64,000 bases of DNA from contig JASGFJ010000007.1 of assembly GCA_047605645.1 (NCBI GenBank), positions 1 through 64,000 of the forward strand. Direction: 5' to 3'. Below the pieces are notes generated by a model. That model was given only the letters and a program-made list of their open reading frames with translations. It did not search any database and was not told where the DNA came from. The DNA is from UBA1309 sp047605645. Lineage in GTDB: Bacteria; Bacteroidota; Bacteroidia; Bacteroidales; Dysgonomonadaceae. This document shows, in pieces, positions 42,556 to 52,399 of the stretch. How positions within the stretch are numbered: position 1 is the first letter of the stretch; every line of letters begins with the position of its first letter. A program made the translations under genes and the position numbers.

Positions 42556-44013
42556 TTAATCAAGAACAATTGTTGAAATGGAATGAGCCAGCATAGTTGC
42601 AGAAGCACACTGCGAACCAATCAACAAATTAAAGTCTAATGAATTATCAGTCGGATTCATCACCACAACTACGGTTTTACCTGTTTTATTCAGAAATGCG
42701 GTTGCCAACAACTGACTACGGGTAATCACACAGGCAAGCCTCCGGGCACCGGGTCTGATAAATTTAGAGAACTGTCCCTCATAATAATATATATTTGTAT
42801 ATACTAATTTTCCGGAATCTACATTCGCATGTACCGGGGCATAACAAAAGTTACCAACATGATTGGGACCTCCATGTTGATCGAGAAGAAAGTTCCAGTC
42901 AATCCATCCTTCGGTTCCATTATTAAAATCTGTAATCATAGACTCACCATAACGTTCGCCCAAACCCCATTCTGAGACCTTTGAGGCATCATATTTTTCA
43001 ATACATCCTTCACTAAAGAATAAATGTTTTGTTGGGAAAGATTCTTTAAATCGTTTGAGGTTATCGTATTGCATTTCGCTGCCTGTCCACGTTTCATACC
43101 AATGATAGCCAAACCCCCAGATATATTTTGCAGCCTCCGGATCTGACAAAATTATACTTGCCCGATGATACAGTAAATCACGGTTGTGATCCCAGGCTAT
43201 TAGTTTTTTATTTCCGAGTCCGGCTTTAACCAAAGAGGGACCTAAATATCTCTTTATAAAATCACGTTCCTCCTCTGCTGTATAAATGCAAGACTCCCAG
43301 GTTTGAACAGCCATAGGCTCATTCTGAACAGATAATCCCCAAACAGGAATCCCCTTAGCCTCATAGCTTTTAATAAACCGGATATAATAATTTGCCCATG
43401 ACTGTGCATATTTTTGAATTAATTTTCCGCCATGAAGAAGGCTATTATTATCCTTCATCCAAACCGGAGGAGACCAAGGACTGACAAATAAAGGAAGTGC
43501 CCCCCCGGCCATAGTCATTGCTTTTTTGATTAAAGGAATTTTATACCTTTCGTCATGAGCAATACTAAATGTTTTTAAATCCACATCATTATCTGAAACA
43601 TACGAATAACTGGCACTGGAAAAATCGCAACTCCCGATATTTGTACGTATAAAGGAAAAACCGATGCCATTCTGAGGATCAAAAAATGATTTCAGGAGTT
43701 GCTCCTGCTCTGCCTCCGGAAGCTTTGCAAAAGTCTCGGCAGAAGCATCTGTGATGGCTCCGCCTATTCCTATAATTGACTGAAACTTTTTTGCCGGATC
43801 AACAAAGACCCAAACTTCTTTTTCCAATGGTTGTTGAGCCTTCTTTGAATAAAGCTTTGCCGTTTGAGAAATTCGCAAACAGGTATCTTTTGCTGTTGTA
43901 TACACTGTCGCACTCCATGTATCTATGCCAGTGGATACGCTTTGCTGAGCTGAGGCCACAACAAACGTAAAAAACAGAACAGCAAAAGCAATATTTCTTT
44001 TTATTAATCTCAT
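42556..44013 (-). CDS. GH30-family glycoside hydrolase (second copy, beta-1,6-glucanase-like)
   Basis: A 485-residue secreted enzyme with a signal peptide (ending VVASAQ). The acid/base Glu-232 is in LSVQNEPMAVQTWESC and the nucleophile Glu-335 is in HLFFSEGCIEKYD. Stretches such as WDHNRDLLYHRASIIL and GFGYHWYETWTG look closest, from memory, to the GH30_3 beta-1,6-glucanase of a B. thetaiotaomicron fungal-glucan locus; this is an inference. It lies 101 bp upstream of the other GH30 gene and 283 bp downstream of susD. Confidence 0.93.
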   Translation of the reverse strand: MRLIKRNIAFAVLFFTFVVASAQQSVSTGIDTWSATVYTTAKDTCLRISQTAKLYSKKAQQPLEKEVWVFVDPAKKFQSIIGIGGAITDASAETFAKLPEAEQEQLLKSFFDPQNGIGFSFIRTNIGSCDFSSASYSYVSDNDVDLKTFSIAHDERYKIPLIKKAMTMAGGALPLFVSPWSPPVWMKDNNSLLHGGKLIQKYAQSWANYYIRFIKSYEAKGIPVWGLSVQNEPMAVQTWESCIYTAEEERDFIKRYLGPSLVKAGLGNKKLIAWDHNRDLLYHRASIILSDPEAAKYIWGFGYHWYETWTGSEMQYDNLKRFKESFPTKHLFFSEGCIEKYDASKVSEWGLGERYGESMITDFNNGTEGWIDWNFLLDQHGGPNHVGNFCYAPVHANVDSGKLVYTNIYYYEGQFSKFIRPGARRLACVITRSQLLATAFLNKTGKTVVVVMNPTDNSLDFNLLIGSQCASATMLAHSISTIVLD

Positions 44014-44248
44014 GTGCTAATAATTGATTTTACATTCGTAATTAAAATTCATTTTCTTTCTGAGAAGTTCCGGGTACTTCCTCTGAGCGAGAAACTTCAT
44101 CTCAAAACAAGAAGCCCCGGTTAAATACCTCTACGGCCTTTATCAGGTAAAATTCCGACTATAAACCTCAGAGTCCACCCAAAAGGGTATTTCAGAAGCG
44201 ACCAATCACCCTGGCTGCGACTAAACAGGAAGTAATGCAACCTGCATA

Positions 44249-44271
44249 GAAGAGGAGATATCTCTTCTCCC
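44249..44271. other. Self-complementary hairpin between susD-like and GH30 genes
   Basis: The sequence AGAAGAGGAGATATCTCTTCT contains the palindrome GAGATATCTC with near-complete extension of the arms. Located just after the SusD stop, it could stabilise the upstream mRNA or attenuate expression of the GH30 genes. Confidence 0.35.
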
Positions 44272-44296
44272 GACATACCCTTTTATGAAAAGATTG

Positions 44297-45781
44297 CTAA
44301 TATCCGTCATTTTGGGTGAGACTGGAATTCAACTGAATAGCAGTTGCCGGTATAGGCCATAAAAGGTCAGTAGAAGTTATAGCGGATCCATACACAACAG
44401 ACGCTGATTTACGCGTTTCACATTGTGACATCACAGCCACTGCCCTTCCCGTTCTTTTCAAATCAAACCATCGATGACCTTCAAATGCTAATTCCAAGAA
44501 ACGTTCTTGTTCTATAGCCAAACGCATATCGCTTTGAGTGCCCGGATTTTTATCCGAAAGCTTCACCCGCTCACGAATCTTGTTCAATAACGTTTTTGCT
44601 CCGGATAAATCTCCGGTTTCATTCAATGCCTCTGCTTTCAGCAATATTATATCTGCAAGACGCAGATAAATAATATTGTTACTGCTATTCCAGCCATTAG
44701 CCGATTTGAATTTATAAGCAAAAGGAATATATGTTCCCCAAACATCATCCGAATAATATCCGGTACAATTTTCGAAAATAACACTGGCGGCTTCACGCAC
44801 CGAATCATTTTCACTTTCGTAAGCTTTAATTAGTGTTTTAGAGGGGGTATTGAATTTTTTCCAACCATCACCGGATACAGAAGGCGGTAAAAACATTTGA
44901 GGTCCCCAGGCGCCGGCTGTTGCTGCATCAAATTGGATTTCGAACAATGATTCACTTGAATTTTCGTGATTTCCATCAAATAAATAAGCATAATTACTCA
45001 CTAAACTATACTGAGAATCAGACAATACAGCATTGCAATATTGAAGGACTTTGCTGTAATCAATTGTTGCCATCGAGGCATATACTTTTGCCAGCATCCC
45101 TTCTGCAGCTGCTTTTGTAGCCCGGCCTGTCATATTTTGTTTGTCAGGTAAAGCACTAATAGCATCTGTCAGATCAGCAACAATCTGCTGATAGACTTCA
45201 TCCTGTGTCGATCTGGGTAAGTATTGAGTTTCATTGATATTGGTAGACAACACAATTGGAACTCCGCCCCACAAACGAACCAGGTTGAAATAATGTACCG
45301 CTCTTACAAATTTGGCTTCCCCTTTCAAAACAGTCCTCGCACTATCGGTAAACCCGGAGACTGTACATTGGTCAGCACCTTCCAATACTGAATTTGCAAT
45401 CATAACTCCATTATACAAGTAGCCCCAATCACGTTTTACATTGCCATTAGTGGTAGAGATATTGTAGTCGTCAATTTCAAAATTAGCGGTATTGTCACCA
45501 CCGGCATAACAGACATCAGAAGCAACATCTCCATTCACAAACATATCAAACTGATAATATTCTGTATGGAAAGTCTTGTACAAGCTAGCCATAGACGATT
45601 CAGGCCAGGAAGCGTCGCTGGTAAAGGCCTCCTGCTCTATAAATGTTGATTTTTCAACATTAAAAAAATCATTACAGGAAGTAAAAGGAGCGGTCAATAC
45701 CATCAGGATGAACATATACCTGAATGTTGCAAAACTTTTTTGACGTATTTGCTTACTATTTATATTTAATAACTGTTTCAT
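44297..45781 (-). CDS. SusD/RagB-family glycan-binding lipoprotein
   Basis: A 494-residue outer-membrane lipoprotein. The lipobox TAPFTSC places Cys at residue 36 after an extended N-terminus. The SusD helical TPR scaffold is seen in the N-terminal half (ASLYKTFHTEYYQFDMF, AKFVRAVHYFNLVRLWGGVP), and the C-terminal RagB/SusD portion ends with LELAFEGHRWFDLKRTGRAV. It binds the target glycan and forms a lid on the SusC channel. It is 20 bp downstream of susC, as usual. Confidence 0.96.
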   Translation of the reverse strand: MKQLLNINSKQIRQKSFATFRYMFILMVLTAPFTSCNDFFNVEKSTFIEQEAFTSDASWPESSMASLYKTFHTEYYQFDMFVNGDVASDVCYAGGDNTANFEIDDYNISTTNGNVKRDWGYLYNGVMIANSVLEGADQCTVSGFTDSARTVLKGEAKFVRAVHYFNLVRLWGGVPIVLSTNINETQYLPRSTQDEVYQQIVADLTDAISALPDKQNMTGRATKAAAEGMLAKVYASMATIDYSKVLQYCNAVLSDSQYSLVSNYAYLFDGNHENSSESLFEIQFDAATAGAWGPQMFLPPSVSGDGWKKFNTPSKTLIKAYESENDSVREAASVIFENCTGYYSDDVWGTYIPFAYKFKSANGWNSSNNIIYLRLADIILLKAEALNETGDLSGAKTLLNKIRERVKLSDKNPGTQSDMRLAIEQERFLELAFEGHRWFDLKRTGRAVAVMSQCETRKSASVVYGSAITSTDLLWPIPATAIQLNSSLTQNDGY

Positions 45782-45801
45782 TGTTGTGTGTGTTTGACAG
45801 G

Positions 45802-48738
45802 TTAAAATTCAATGTTCATACCGAAAATAATGGTTTTCGGCTGAGGAAAAGTTCCATAATCAATCCCCAGAGCTGCGTTTGCTGTTTGTGCGTCGGAACT
45901 GCTTCCTCCTAAACTTAGTTCCGGATCATAACCGGAATACCCGGTGATAGTCAACAGATTTTGTCCTGTCACATAGAATTTCAACAAACTAATATCGGCT
46001 TTCTTAAGAAAAGCATTTTTCATATTATACGACAGTGTGACTGCTTTCAAGCGTAGGAAAGAGCCGTTTTCAATAAAGCGGGTTGAAACTTTAGAATTGT
46101 AGGTATTACCGGCCAATGCTGCGGGAATATCGGTTACATCTCCTGCGGTTTTCCAGCGTCTCAACACTGCTGTTGATTGATTCTTGTAATTTTCCATGCC
46201 TTCTGTTTCAATTCTGGTTGCATTCAAGACATCGTTGCCGTAAACACCTTGTAGAAATATATTTAAATCGAAATTTTTATAAGAGAAACTGTTTGTGACA
46301 CCGTATGTAAATTTAGGTTGAGCACACCCTATTATTGTCTGAATATCATTCCCATCCTCATCTTTCTTATATTTCATCAAGCCGGTTTCAGAATCAACAC
46401 CTTCAGCAATATAGCCATAGAATGAACCGATTGGTTCTCCTTCTTTAATGATTGAAGCATTATCCCGTTCATAAATATAACCGGTATAATATGTAGCACC
46501 ATCCAAGTTAAGTACCTTATTGCGGTTCAATCCGAAATAGAGATCTGTATTCCATTTAAATTTATTGACAAAGTTCCTTGTATTCAAAGATATTTCAAAC
46601 CCTTTATTCTGCACATTTCCAATATTCGAATATTGGTTTGAGAATCCGGTTTGAGGAGAAACCGTCTTTTGAATAATAAGATCTTTCGTCTTTTTATAGT
46701 AATAATCCAGCGAGACGTTCACTCTTGAATTAAACAATGAAGCATCTATCCCCGCGTTGATTTGGCTTGTACTCTCCCACTTGAGGTCTTTATTTCCTGA
46801 AGTTGAAATAGAGATTGAAGAGATTGCACCTTGAGGAAATGGGTAAGCTCCTCCTGCCGTTTCTTTGGCATAATAAGCGTAATAGTCCGCAGGCTGATTT
46901 CCAACCAGACCATATCCTGCACGCACTTTCATGTCATTTAGGAATGATTTCGTGTTTTTCATAAAACTTTCTTCCGACATTCTCCATCCGAGAGAAACAG
47001 AAGGAAAAGTACCCCAACGATTGTTCGGCCCAAAACGAGAAGACCCATCGCGGCGCACACTGGCTGTCACCAAATATTTGCTTGCATAATCATAGGCAGC
47101 ACGCGCGATAAAAGACGCCATAGACCATTGGGCAGCATCTGTCGTATTGGCAACAGTGGTTCCGGCAGCATCAAGGGTAGTAATGGTTGCACTTGAGTAA
47201 CCATTTTTTTCCTGATAGGTTTCTTTATAATCATACTTCTGCTGAGAAACTCCGGCCAATAAATCCAGGCTTTGCTTTTCATCGATATTCAATTTATAGC
47301 TCAAGGTATTCTCAATGAGCCAGGTAAAATCTTTCTTTGTTTGAGCAACACCAATACCGCTTTTAGAACGCCCATAAGCAGTTAAGTAAGGATTTGTAAA
47401 ACTGGTATATGCATAATTATTACTTTCTACAGATAAAGAAGACTTAAGTTTCAGGTTTTTCACAAAAGTCATTTCAGCATACATATTCGATAAAAACTGC
47501 GTACTGTTTGACTCATTGTTAGATCCTTTCATTGCAGCAACAGGGTTTTCCCATCCGGATTGATAAGGGTTGGCAGTAAAACTTCCATCAGCGTTGTAGA
47601 TTGTCAAGGTTGGCGGAGTTTCTAAAGCACCAAGCACAACACCACCTTTTGCAACATCCGCATTATCAGAGACGTCATTACTTTTCACCTTGCTCCAGGC
47701 TGTATTTGTTCCGATTCTCAACCATTTCTTCACTTCCTGATCCATGTTGATTTTGATATTATATCTCTTGAATGCCGTCGGGTCGATAATTCCCTGTTGA
47801 TTCATCATTCCCAGCGACACATAATAATGAGATTTATCTGTTCCGCCGGAGAAAGCCACTTGCGTATTGTAAGTAGTAGCCGTTCTATACACCTCATCCT
47901 GCCAATCCGTATTCACAGAAGCAGATAAAGAGGAAACATCATTTCCCATTTCTTTCATCAGTTCAATGTACTGGGAAGAGTTCAGGACATCCAATTTTTT
48001 AGGTAACTGAGAAAAACCATAATAAGAACTAACATTTATCTTTGAGGTTCCGGCCTTTCCTTGTTTGGTCGTAATAAGCACAACACCATTTGCTCCGCGG
48101 GAACCATATATTGCAGCAGAAGAAGCATCTTTCAAAACTTGCATCGATTCAATATCTTCAACAGCCAAGTTTTTTGTATCCGTAGTGGGCACTCCATCTA
48201 TCACATAGAGTGGTTCATTATTTGCATTGATTGACGTAGTACCGCGCACTCTCACGGCAATTCCGCCACCGGGTTTACCAGAATTTTCTGTTACCTGCAC
48301 TCCTGCCGCCATACCTTGGAGTGCTTGCGCTGCGGAAACTAACGGACGACCTGAGACAGCATCGCCTCTCACGGAGGAAACAGCAGTTGTCAAATCCTTC
48401 TTTCTCACTGTTCCATAGCCAATAACGACAACTTCATTCAGACTGGCCGATTCATTTTCCATCGTAACACTGAAAGAAGTATTATTACCAATCACTTTTT
48501 CAACTGACTTATAACCAATATAATTGAAAACAAGTACAGCCTTTGATGCATTTTCAATATCAGAGAGTGTAAATTTACCAAATACGTCTGTAGTGGTACC
48601 TTTAGAAGTACCCTTCACGACAACAGTTACGCCAATCAAAGGCTCCTTTTGGGAATCATAAACGATTCCGGATATGGTTTGAGCCATTAAGTTGCCTATA
48701 CAGAGAAAGGCAAAAAGTATAAAAACCAATCGTTTCAT
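45802..48738 (-). CDS. SusC/RagA-family TonB-dependent outer-membrane transporter
   Basis: A glycan importer of about 978 residues. The start is set at the ATG at 48738 (MKRLVFILFAFLCIG; 48741 is an equal alternative), after which a signal peptide ends at NLMAQ. A carboxypeptidase-like domain follows (ISGIVYDSQKEPLIGVTVVV), then the TonB-linked segment EVVVIGYGTVRKKDLT, the plug with VRGTTSINANNEPLYVIDGV, and a 22-strand barrel. It forms the active transporter with the downstream SusD. The upstream open frame to 48792 is excluded because it lies in the promoter leader. Confidence 0.96.
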   Translation of the reverse strand: MKRLVFILFAFLCIGNLMAQTISGIVYDSQKEPLIGVTVVVKGTSKGTTTDVFGKFTLSDIENASKAVLVFNYIGYKSVEKVIGNNTSFSVTMENESASLNEVVVIGYGTVRKKDLTTAVSSVRGDAVSGRPLVSAAQALQGMAAGVQVTENSGKPGGGIAVRVRGTTSINANNEPLYVIDGVPTTDTKNLAVEDIESMQVLKDASSAAIYGSRGANGVVLITTKQGKAGTSKINVSSYYGFSQLPKKLDVLNSSQYIELMKEMGNDVSSLSASVNTDWQDEVYRTATTYNTQVAFSGGTDKSHYYVSLGMMNQQGIIDPTAFKRYNIKINMDQEVKKWLRIGTNTAWSKVKSNDVSDNADVAKGGVVLGALETPPTLTIYNADGSFTANPYQSGWENPVAAMKGSNNESNSTQFLSNMYAEMTFVKNLKLKSSLSVESNNYAYTSFTNPYLTAYGRSKSGIGVAQTKKDFTWLIENTLSYKLNIDEKQSLDLLAGVSQQKYDYKETYQEKNGYSSATITTLDAAGTTVANTTDAAQWSMASFIARAAYDYASKYLVTASVRRDGSSRFGPNNRWGTFPSVSLGWRMSEESFMKNTKSFLNDMKVRAGYGLVGNQPADYYAYYAKETAGGAYPFPQGAISSISISTSGNKDLKWESTSQINAGIDASLFNSRVNVSLDYYYKKTKDLIIQKTVSPQTGFSNQYSNIGNVQNKGFEISLNTRNFVNKFKWNTDLYFGLNRNKVLNLDGATYYTGYIYERDNASIIKEGEPIGSFYGYIAEGVDSETGLMKYKKDEDGNDIQTIIGCAQPKFTYGVTNSFSYKNFDLNIFLQGVYGNDVLNATRIETEGMENYKNQSTAVLRRWKTAGDVTDIPAALAGNTYNSKVSTRFIENGSFLRLKAVTLSYNMKNAFLKKADISLLKFYVTGQNLLTITGYSGYDPELSLGGSSSDAQTANAALGIDYGTFPQPKTIIFGMNIEF

Positions 48739-48838
48739 CATAGGATAAGTTAAGATTATTGCCAGACTTAATGCCGGCAGGTTAAACATCAATTCATAAA
48801 ATTTTCCTTATCGGAATCATGTGATTCTTAAATTCTGT

Positions 48839-48846
48839 CAAATATA
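48839..48846 (-). promoter_or_regulatory. -7 promoter element for the SusC operon
   Basis: TATATTTG on the minus strand, about 100 bp upstream of the SusC ATG. No consensus -33 box is present, as expected for an activator-dependent PUL promoter. Confidence 0.55.
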
Positions 48847-49008
48847 GGTGAACAAAAACGATAAAATAAAATTAAACACCTCTACAAAAACTATATCACC
48901 CAGAAATATCGCCTATATAAAAACTCTACAACTAAAAAATAAAACACTGATTAAAAACACATTAGAATACAGAAAACATAAACCAATTTTTCCTTCGAAT
49001 ATTTTCAA

Positions 49009-49016
49009 TATATTTG
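49009..49016 (+). promoter_or_regulatory. -7 promoter element for the SusR-like regulator gene
   Basis: TATATTTG lies 56 bp upstream of the ATG at 49073; TTTT at 48987-48990 is a possible weak -33 box with 18-bp spacing. Confidence 0.5.
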
Positions 49017-49072
49017 CAACACTACATTGTCCACCACTGATAAAACATTTAATTTTTGAATAAATCACATCC

Positions 49073-51934
49073 ATGAAAAGCTGTATTTTCAATCTTTCTT
49101 TACTATTCATCTGGCTAATTCCGGCACAATACACTGCCGGGAATATAAATAAGTTGGAAAATATGTGTGTCCCGAAAATTACATATTTTGATAAAACGGT
49201 CTACAATGCGGCCAATCAAACCTGGTCAATTGCTCAGAATAAAAAAGGATATTTATATTTTGCAAACTCAGCAGGACTTCTGGAGTATGATGGCAGCCAA
49301 TGGATGTTGTACATATTACCCGAAAATACCTCCATCATGAGAAGTATTGCCATCGATAATGATCAGAAGATATATTCGGGAATCAGAAACGAGTTTGGGT
49401 ACTGGGAAGAAGATTTGCTAACAAGACGTTTAAAATACACATCATTGTCCAAAGCTTCAAAATTAAAGTTTTCAGATGAAGAAATTTGGAAAATAATCAT
49501 TCAAAACAACAATATCTATTTTCAAAGTTTTAGAAACATCTACAAATACGATAAACACACCAAATTAGTGTCCATTATACCAGCTCCCAACCGCTATCAA
49601 TTTATGTTCAATGTGGGTCTGCGCATATTTGTCCAAGACAAAGTATCGGGTTTAATGGAAATAAAGGAAGACAGACTCAGCGGGATACCCGGTGGTGAAA
49701 TATTTACAGGAGATTGCATTTACGGAATGGCAGCCTACGATAAACGTTCCATATTGGTCGCAACAATTGACAGAGGCTTGTACCTGATAGAAAACGACAA
49801 AATAGCTCCATCTTCTTTTCCTTGCAATTCTTATTTAATTAAGAATCAGGTTTTCAGTATGACACCTATTGATGGTGGTAAATTTGCTTTTGGTACAATA
49901 CTTAACGGTTTATTGATTACCGATCATTCCGGAAATGTCATTTCATCTATCAACAAACCGAAAGGAATGCCCAATAATACCGTATTGAGTCTGTTTGAAG
50001 ATAAAAATAAAAACTTATGGATGGGACTTGACAGGGGGATATCTCACATTCAGATGAACAGTCCAATACGTACATTTCCTGATCCTAACGGCCTTCTAGG
50101 CTCTATTTATCAAGCAGAAGAGTTAAACGGAAAGCTCTATTTTGCCACGAATCAGGGATTGTTTTACTGTTTGTTATCAGACCTAAACAACCCTGAAAAA
50201 GAGCTGCCTATCCATTTGATGGAAAAAAGCCAGGGGCAAGTCTGGGGACTTCAGGTTGTAGGAAATCGTTTATTTTGTGCTCACAACAAGGGAATTTATG
50301 TTGTCAATAACGACAAAGGGAATTTTATTTATACCAAAAGTGGAGTTACACATTGGCTATATATCAATGAGAAAACATTGTTGTTCTTATCCTACAATGG
50401 TTTAGGCACTTTAAGTATCAACAACAACAAATATTCAGTCAAGGAGCACCCCGTTTTTCCATACGACGGAGCCAGTTTGGCAAAAGACATCAACAACAAT
50501 ATCTATCTGGGAAGTGGCTCGGCCGGCTATTACAAAATTAAATTTGACAAAGAATTTGACAAGGTTTTATCCACAAACAATCAACTTGCACCCATTGGAC
50601 TCCTAAAAGAGAATATCAATGGAATCTTTTCCTATAAAAATTCGGTTTATGCGATTGACAAAAAAAGAGGGATTCTGAAATTAGATAATCAAACCGGAAA
50701 CTTCAAACCGGACGATAAACTCAACAGCGTATTTCCATCCAGAGAAAACATTCTTCGCTTGCAAATCAGCGACAACGAAATGTGGTGTTACGGAATAAAT
50801 AAATTCTTTTTCATCAAAGATTATGAGAAACAACATCCCGCATTAGTCAACAACAACATGCAGTCTCTCTACAATCAGATGATCAGTACTTTTGAGTACA
50901 TCAAGAAGGTAAGTTCTACCTCTTATATGGTTTGTACATCCAACAGTTTTGCCGTTCTGAACACCTCATACCCTTCTACATCACATAAGACGAACAAAAT
51001 ATTTATCCGCGATATCGGTATTTTCAATGACTCGCTCCGGTCGATGGTGCTCCCACAACCAATTGAATATTATCAAAACCATTTCATAGAGTTCCCGCAC
51101 AACCATAAGACAATATTCATCCGCTTTACGGTACCTGATTATGAAAACGAAGGAAATATTCGTTACAGTTACAAACTGGAAGGCAATTCTGAAAGTTTTT
51201 CCATTCCTTCCGCAAATAATTTAGCGACCTTCACAAATTTATCTACCGGAGAATACACTTTATTGGTAAAGGCTACCGTAGAGGGAAGCGACAAAGTATA
51301 TTATTCGCAGAAACTACAAATAAAGATTCTCCCACCCTGGTATTTGGGTTGGATAGGAGGAGTCATCCTGTCGGTCATATTAATTGGATTGGGATTGGGA
51401 TTTTACAGGTATCTACAACTGAGATGGGAGAAAAAACAGCGCAGGCTGATGTATGCCCACGAAAAAGAAATGGCTAAAATGGAAACGCAAATATTACAGG
51501 AAAAGGTAAAATCTCATTCCTCCGAACTAGCACGGGTAACAAAGACAATGCTCTATAAGAGTAAATTAATAAACATGCTTGACAATGAGGTTATCAAACT
51601 TGCAGAGAACAAAAACATGCATCAGGCGGACTTGAAAGGTCTCAAAAATATTATTGAAAAAAATAAAAATCCGGATGAAGAATGGCATATCTTTGAAATG
51701 AGTTTCAATAAGACGCATGACAATTATTTAGTGAAACTAAGCTCCCGGTTTCCGGGATTAACCCCTTCCGATCTCAAACTTGCGGCTTATATCAGAATGA
51801 ATATCAGCTCAAAGGAAATAGCTGAACTCATGAATATTACAACCAAAAGTATTGAAATGGCACGCTATCGTCTTCGAAAAAAATTAAATCTGCCTCACGA
51901 TCAAAACCTAACGGAATTTCTGATTGGGTTTTAA
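49073..51934 (+). CDS. SusR-like membrane-spanning PUL regulator (beta-propeller, Y_Y_Y, HTH)
   Basis: A 953-residue sensor-regulator. It has a signal peptide/first TM (residues 5-20), periplasmic two-component-regulator propeller repeats over about 35-650 (for example LSLFEDKNKNLWMGLDRGIS), a Y_Y_Y domain (about 670-755, IRYSYKLEGNSESF), a membrane segment (about 760-783), a coiled coil (785-850) and a C-terminal LuxR-type helix-turn-helix (ISSKEIAELMNITTKSIEMA). This matches the SusR architecture, in which binding of the glycan outside drives DNA binding inside, not the longer hybrid two-component systems, since there is no kinase or receiver. It is divergent from the SusC operon and presumably activates it. 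Confidence 0.9.
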   Translation: MKSCIFNLSLLFIWLIPAQYTAGNINKLENMCVPKITYFDKTVYNAANQTWSIAQNKKGYLYFANSAGLLEYDGSQWMLYILPENTSIMRSIAIDNDQKIYSGIRNEFGYWEEDLLTRRLKYTSLSKASKLKFSDEEIWKIIIQNNNIYFQSFRNIYKYDKHTKLVSIIPAPNRYQFMFNVGLRIFVQDKVSGLMEIKEDRLSGIPGGEIFTGDCIYGMAAYDKRSILVATIDRGLYLIENDKIAPSSFPCNSYLIKNQVFSMTPIDGGKFAFGTILNGLLITDHSGNVISSINKPKGMPNNTVLSLFEDKNKNLWMGLDRGISHIQMNSPIRTFPDPNGLLGSIYQAEELNGKLYFATNQGLFYCLLSDLNNPEKELPIHLMEKSQGQVWGLQVVGNRLFCAHNKGIYVVNNDKGNFIYTKSGVTHWLYINEKTLLFLSYNGLGTLSINNNKYSVKEHPVFPYDGASLAKDINNNIYLGSGSAGYYKIKFDKEFDKVLSTNNQLAPIGLLKENINGIFSYKNSVYAIDKKRGILKLDNQTGNFKPDDKLNSVFPSRENILRLQISDNEMWCYGINKFFFIKDYEKQHPALVNNNMQSLYNQMISTFEYIKKVSSTSYMVCTSNSFAVLNTSYPSTSHKTNKIFIRDIGIFNDSLRSMVLPQPIEYYQNHFIEFPHNHKTIFIRFTVPDYENEGNIRYSYKLEGNSESFSIPSANNLATFTNLSTGEYTLLVKATVEGSDKVYYSQKLQIKILPPWYLGWIGGVILSVILIGLGLGFYRYLQLRWEKKQRRLMYAHEKEMAKMETQILQEKVKSHSSELARVTKTMLYKSKLINMLDNEVIKLAENKNMHQADLKGLKNIIEKNKNPDEEWHIFEMSFNKTHDNYLVKLSSRFPGLTPSDLKLAAYIRMNISSKEIAELMNITTKSIEMARYRLRKKLNLPHDQNLTEFLIGF

Positions 51935-52399
51935 TTGAATAATTATTTTCACGCTTGTTCGATGAAACCGTCATTACAGCTTATATCTTCCTTTTTCCGA
52001 TGACCATTAAAATACTGAATAACAAACATATTTGAATTCATATTCTATATGTAATCATCGAATTTGTTCTTTAGATTTTAGAGATCGCTGAAACCGAAAA
52101 CGCTTATAAATCAAATTAAGCCAATTCTAATAATCATTGTTCAATGAGACACTAATGAATGATTCAAACCTATAGATTGCTGTTCCGGATAAATTCATTG
52201 ACTCCTCCGGAATTGAATTTTAAAGATATATTTTTAAGGAAAGTTCCTATCATACAATATTTGATTTTAATAGATGAAAGCCTTATAAGTCGTTAATATT
52301 TTGCTAACTTTGCACTCCATTGGTGAATTATGTGCTAAAAAAAGCGATATTCACCGGAAATAATGTTACAAACGCCAAACTCAAGGTAATAGAAATAAA
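51935..52399. other. Intergenic region before lysS
   Basis: No gene seen. It is AT-rich and holds a -7 element TAACTTTG at 52305-52312, leaving a leader of about 85 nt for lysS. No terminator was recognised for the regulator gene. Confidence 0.5.
52305..52312 (+). promoter_or_regulatory. -7 promoter element for lysS-gpsA-pgi
   Basis: TAACTTTG matches TAnnTTTG; the -33 position is unclear. Confidence 0.5.

Noticed and set aside
41057..44013. Recent tandem duplication of GH30
   Set aside because: The two proteins share the fold and catalytic motifs but little surrounding sequence, so they are old paralogues or separately acquired.
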